Assembly: GCA_947497895.1 (NCBI GenBank) | Contig: CANMIL010000005.1 | Location: 124,001 to 188,000 of the forward strand | Direction of reading: 5' to 3' | Length of the DNA: 64,000 nt | Source: an uncultured Tenacibaculum sp. | GTDB taxonomy: Bacteria > Bacteroidota > Bacteroidia > Flavobacteriales > Flavobacteriaceae | Shown here: positions 63,112 to 64,000 of the stretch, in pieces | Layout: every line of letters starts with the position of its first letter | Position numbering within the stretch: the first letter of the stretch is position 1 | Program-made: the position numbers and the translations under genes | The notes under the pieces: generated by a model | Databases searched by the model: none | Told to the model about the DNA's origin: nothing | What the model saw: only the letters and a program-made list of their open reading frames with translations

Positions 63112-63519
63112 CTATACCAAATCGGCTAAGGTCGTATTTCGAAGAACATTCAAGGTATTATCACGTACCTGAATCATTAATTTATGCACAGAACACGCCT
63201 CTTCGTCTGGACAATCATCACATTTTTCATAAAAGTTTAAACTTACGCATGGCACCATGGCAATTGGACCTTCCAAAGTTCGGATCACCTCTGTCATTTT
63301 CACCTCTTCAGCTTCTTTCAACATATAATAACCTCCACCCTTTCCTTTTTTTGCTCCTAAAACGCCCGCTTTCCTTAAGGTAAGCAGAATGCTTTCTAAA
63401 AACTTATGAGAAATATTTTCTTTTTCAGATATAGTAGCTATCTGAACTTTAGTTCCTTTTTCTTGCCTAGCAATAAAAGTAAGCGCCTTAATTCCGTATT
63501 TAGTTTTCTTTGAAAGCAT
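63112..63519 (-). CDS. Rrf2-family regulator
   Basis: 135 residues. A winged helix-turn-helix (KTKYGIKALTFIARQ, ISEKENISHKFLESILLTLRKAG, GAKKGKGGGYY) is followed by four Cys (91, 100, 103, 109) in VPCVSLNFYEKCDDCPDEEAC, a possible iron-sulfur or redox site. In several bacteria Rrf2 proteins such as CymR or IscR control cysteine or iron-sulfur genes. Its place at the head of the sulfate genes supports that. The start codon is only 5 bases from the promoter box, so the mRNA may be leaderless. Confidence 0.9.
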   Translation of the reverse strand: MLSKKTKYGIKALTFIARQEKGTKVQIATISEKENISHKFLESILLTLRKAGVLGAKKGKGGGYYMLKEAEEVKMTEVIRTLEGPIAMVPCVSLNFYEKCDDCPDEEACSVHKLMIQVRDNTLNVLRNTTLADLV

Positions 63520-63523
63520 ACTA

Positions 63524-63531
63524 CAAATATA
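63524..63531 (-). promoter_or_regulatory. -7 box of the Rrf2 gene
   Basis: TATATTTG on the minus strand with TTA 19 bases upstream in place of TTG. The ATG follows after 4 bases (TAGT). Confidence 0.55.
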
Positions 63532-63726
63532 GAATTTTTACGCTTTCTACTAATTAAGGTGATTCTGTTTTGTTAATTAAAAAGGTTCATGGTTACTTCA
63601 AACTTCATTTTATCAAATAGTTCTTTTTAACTTTCACTCTTTGTTATCAGAAGAATTAATTTCTAACTTGCGCAAATCTTCCTAGTCAAAAGGATATTAT
63701 TAAAACCAATTCACTACACAATTTCA

Positions 63727-64000
63727 ATGATCGAGCAAACAATAAATATTGAAAAAACAAAATCAATAGCTAACAAAGAAGCCATTATAGTAGTAGTTGG
63801 TTTTTTAGGGACTGGAAAAACAACTTTGTTAAAGCATTTGATAAATAATTATTTAAATGAAGGATGGAATCCGTATTTAATTTTAAATGATTACGAAAAT
63901 GCTCATCTCGATGTTCAACAGTTCAAAGAACAAATAGATTCCAATTGGATAAAAGCTTTAAGCGGTAGTTGTATTTGTTGCAGCGGAATTCATGTACTTC
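63727..64000 (+). CDS. CobW/P47K-family GTPase, 3' end outside the window
   Basis: The first 91 codons. Walker A is VVGFLGTGKTTLLKHL (about 22-37) and the metal-binding motif is SGSCICCSG, the CxCC of COG0523 metal chaperones. These GTPases deliver zinc or another metal. It is divergent from the Rrf2 gene across a 207-base gap. The substrate metal cannot be told. Confidence 0.85.
   Translation, partial: MIEQTINIEKTKSIANKEAIIVVVGFLGTGKTTLLKHLINNYLNEGWNPYLILNDYENAHLDVQQFKEQIDSNWIKALSGSCICCSGIHVL

Overview
The window is AT-rich DNA from a Bacteroidota bacterium, most likely a marine member of the Flavobacteriaceae. The evidence is the split metH, the TANNTTTG type of -7 promoter box in front of RNA and protein genes, type III plus type II glutamine synthetases, paired DUF6443/RHS proteins, SPII lipoproteins with glycan-binding modules, and a laminarin-type glycan locus. 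The genus cannot be fixed from the sequence alone.

Layout. 1-2977: a minus-strand pair made of a 141-residue protein and a large helical-repeat protein cut by the window edge. 3361-4229: two small membrane-anchored proteins. 4366-21792: a beta-glucan (laminarin-type) utilisation locus, all on the minus strand. It encodes a glycosidase fused to a predicted outer-membrane barrel, two surface lipoproteins with carbohydrate-binding-like modules, a GH16 laminarinase, a GH149-like beta-1,3-glucan phosphorylase, a GH17 lipoprotein, a GH30 lipoprotein, a GPH-type symporter fused to a GH17 domain, and a free cytosolic GH17. No SusC/SusD pair and no regulator is present. 21793-23304: a gene graveyard with four copies of a 3'-end module, a displaced copy of the 3' end of the gene at 3621-4229, and eroded gene tails. 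23331-30729: an RHS/YD-repeat pair followed by a small protein with the same glycine-rich tail. 30896-32077: purM.

32078-33403 has no protein genes but holds five tandem candidate small RNAs. 33404-37776: two GNAT acetyltransferases, one PAT-like, lie behind type III glutamine synthetase, which is divergent from a type II glutamine synthetase. 37844-41854: a Ca2+/Na+ antiporter, an SPFH protein, small proteins, tRNA-Arg(ACG), and a protein with three beta-trefoil-like repeats. 41855-43409 is another protein-free stretch with two paralogous C-rich candidate small RNAs. 43410-48984: methionine synthesis (metF and split metH) behind a SAM-I riboswitch with a visible alternative pairing partner. 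49000-52660: repeat-rich accessory DNA with a 41-bp tandem repeat, three copies of a dispersed palindromic repeat, a cassette-like lone gene between two attC-like inverted repeats, and a methyltransferase.

52663-63519: a full minus-strand set of genes for sulfate assimilation and cysteine synthesis (Rrf2 regulator, DUF2061, cysH, cysD, cysN, ferredoxin, sulfite reductase, siroheme genes, ferredoxin reductase, ferredoxin, cysE, cysM), with no APS kinase gene in the window. The last 274 bases begin a CobW-type GTPase.

How the parts fit: the glucan locus predicts extracellular cutting by GH16, GH17 and GH30 lipoproteins, import by the symporter, and cytosolic finishing by GH17 domains plus phosphorolysis. 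The sulfur block delivers cysteine, and with metF/metH, methionine, under a SAM riboswitch. Part 2 highlights the two protein fusions, the small-RNA clusters, the cassette-like element and the RHS-side decay zone as most likely to be new.
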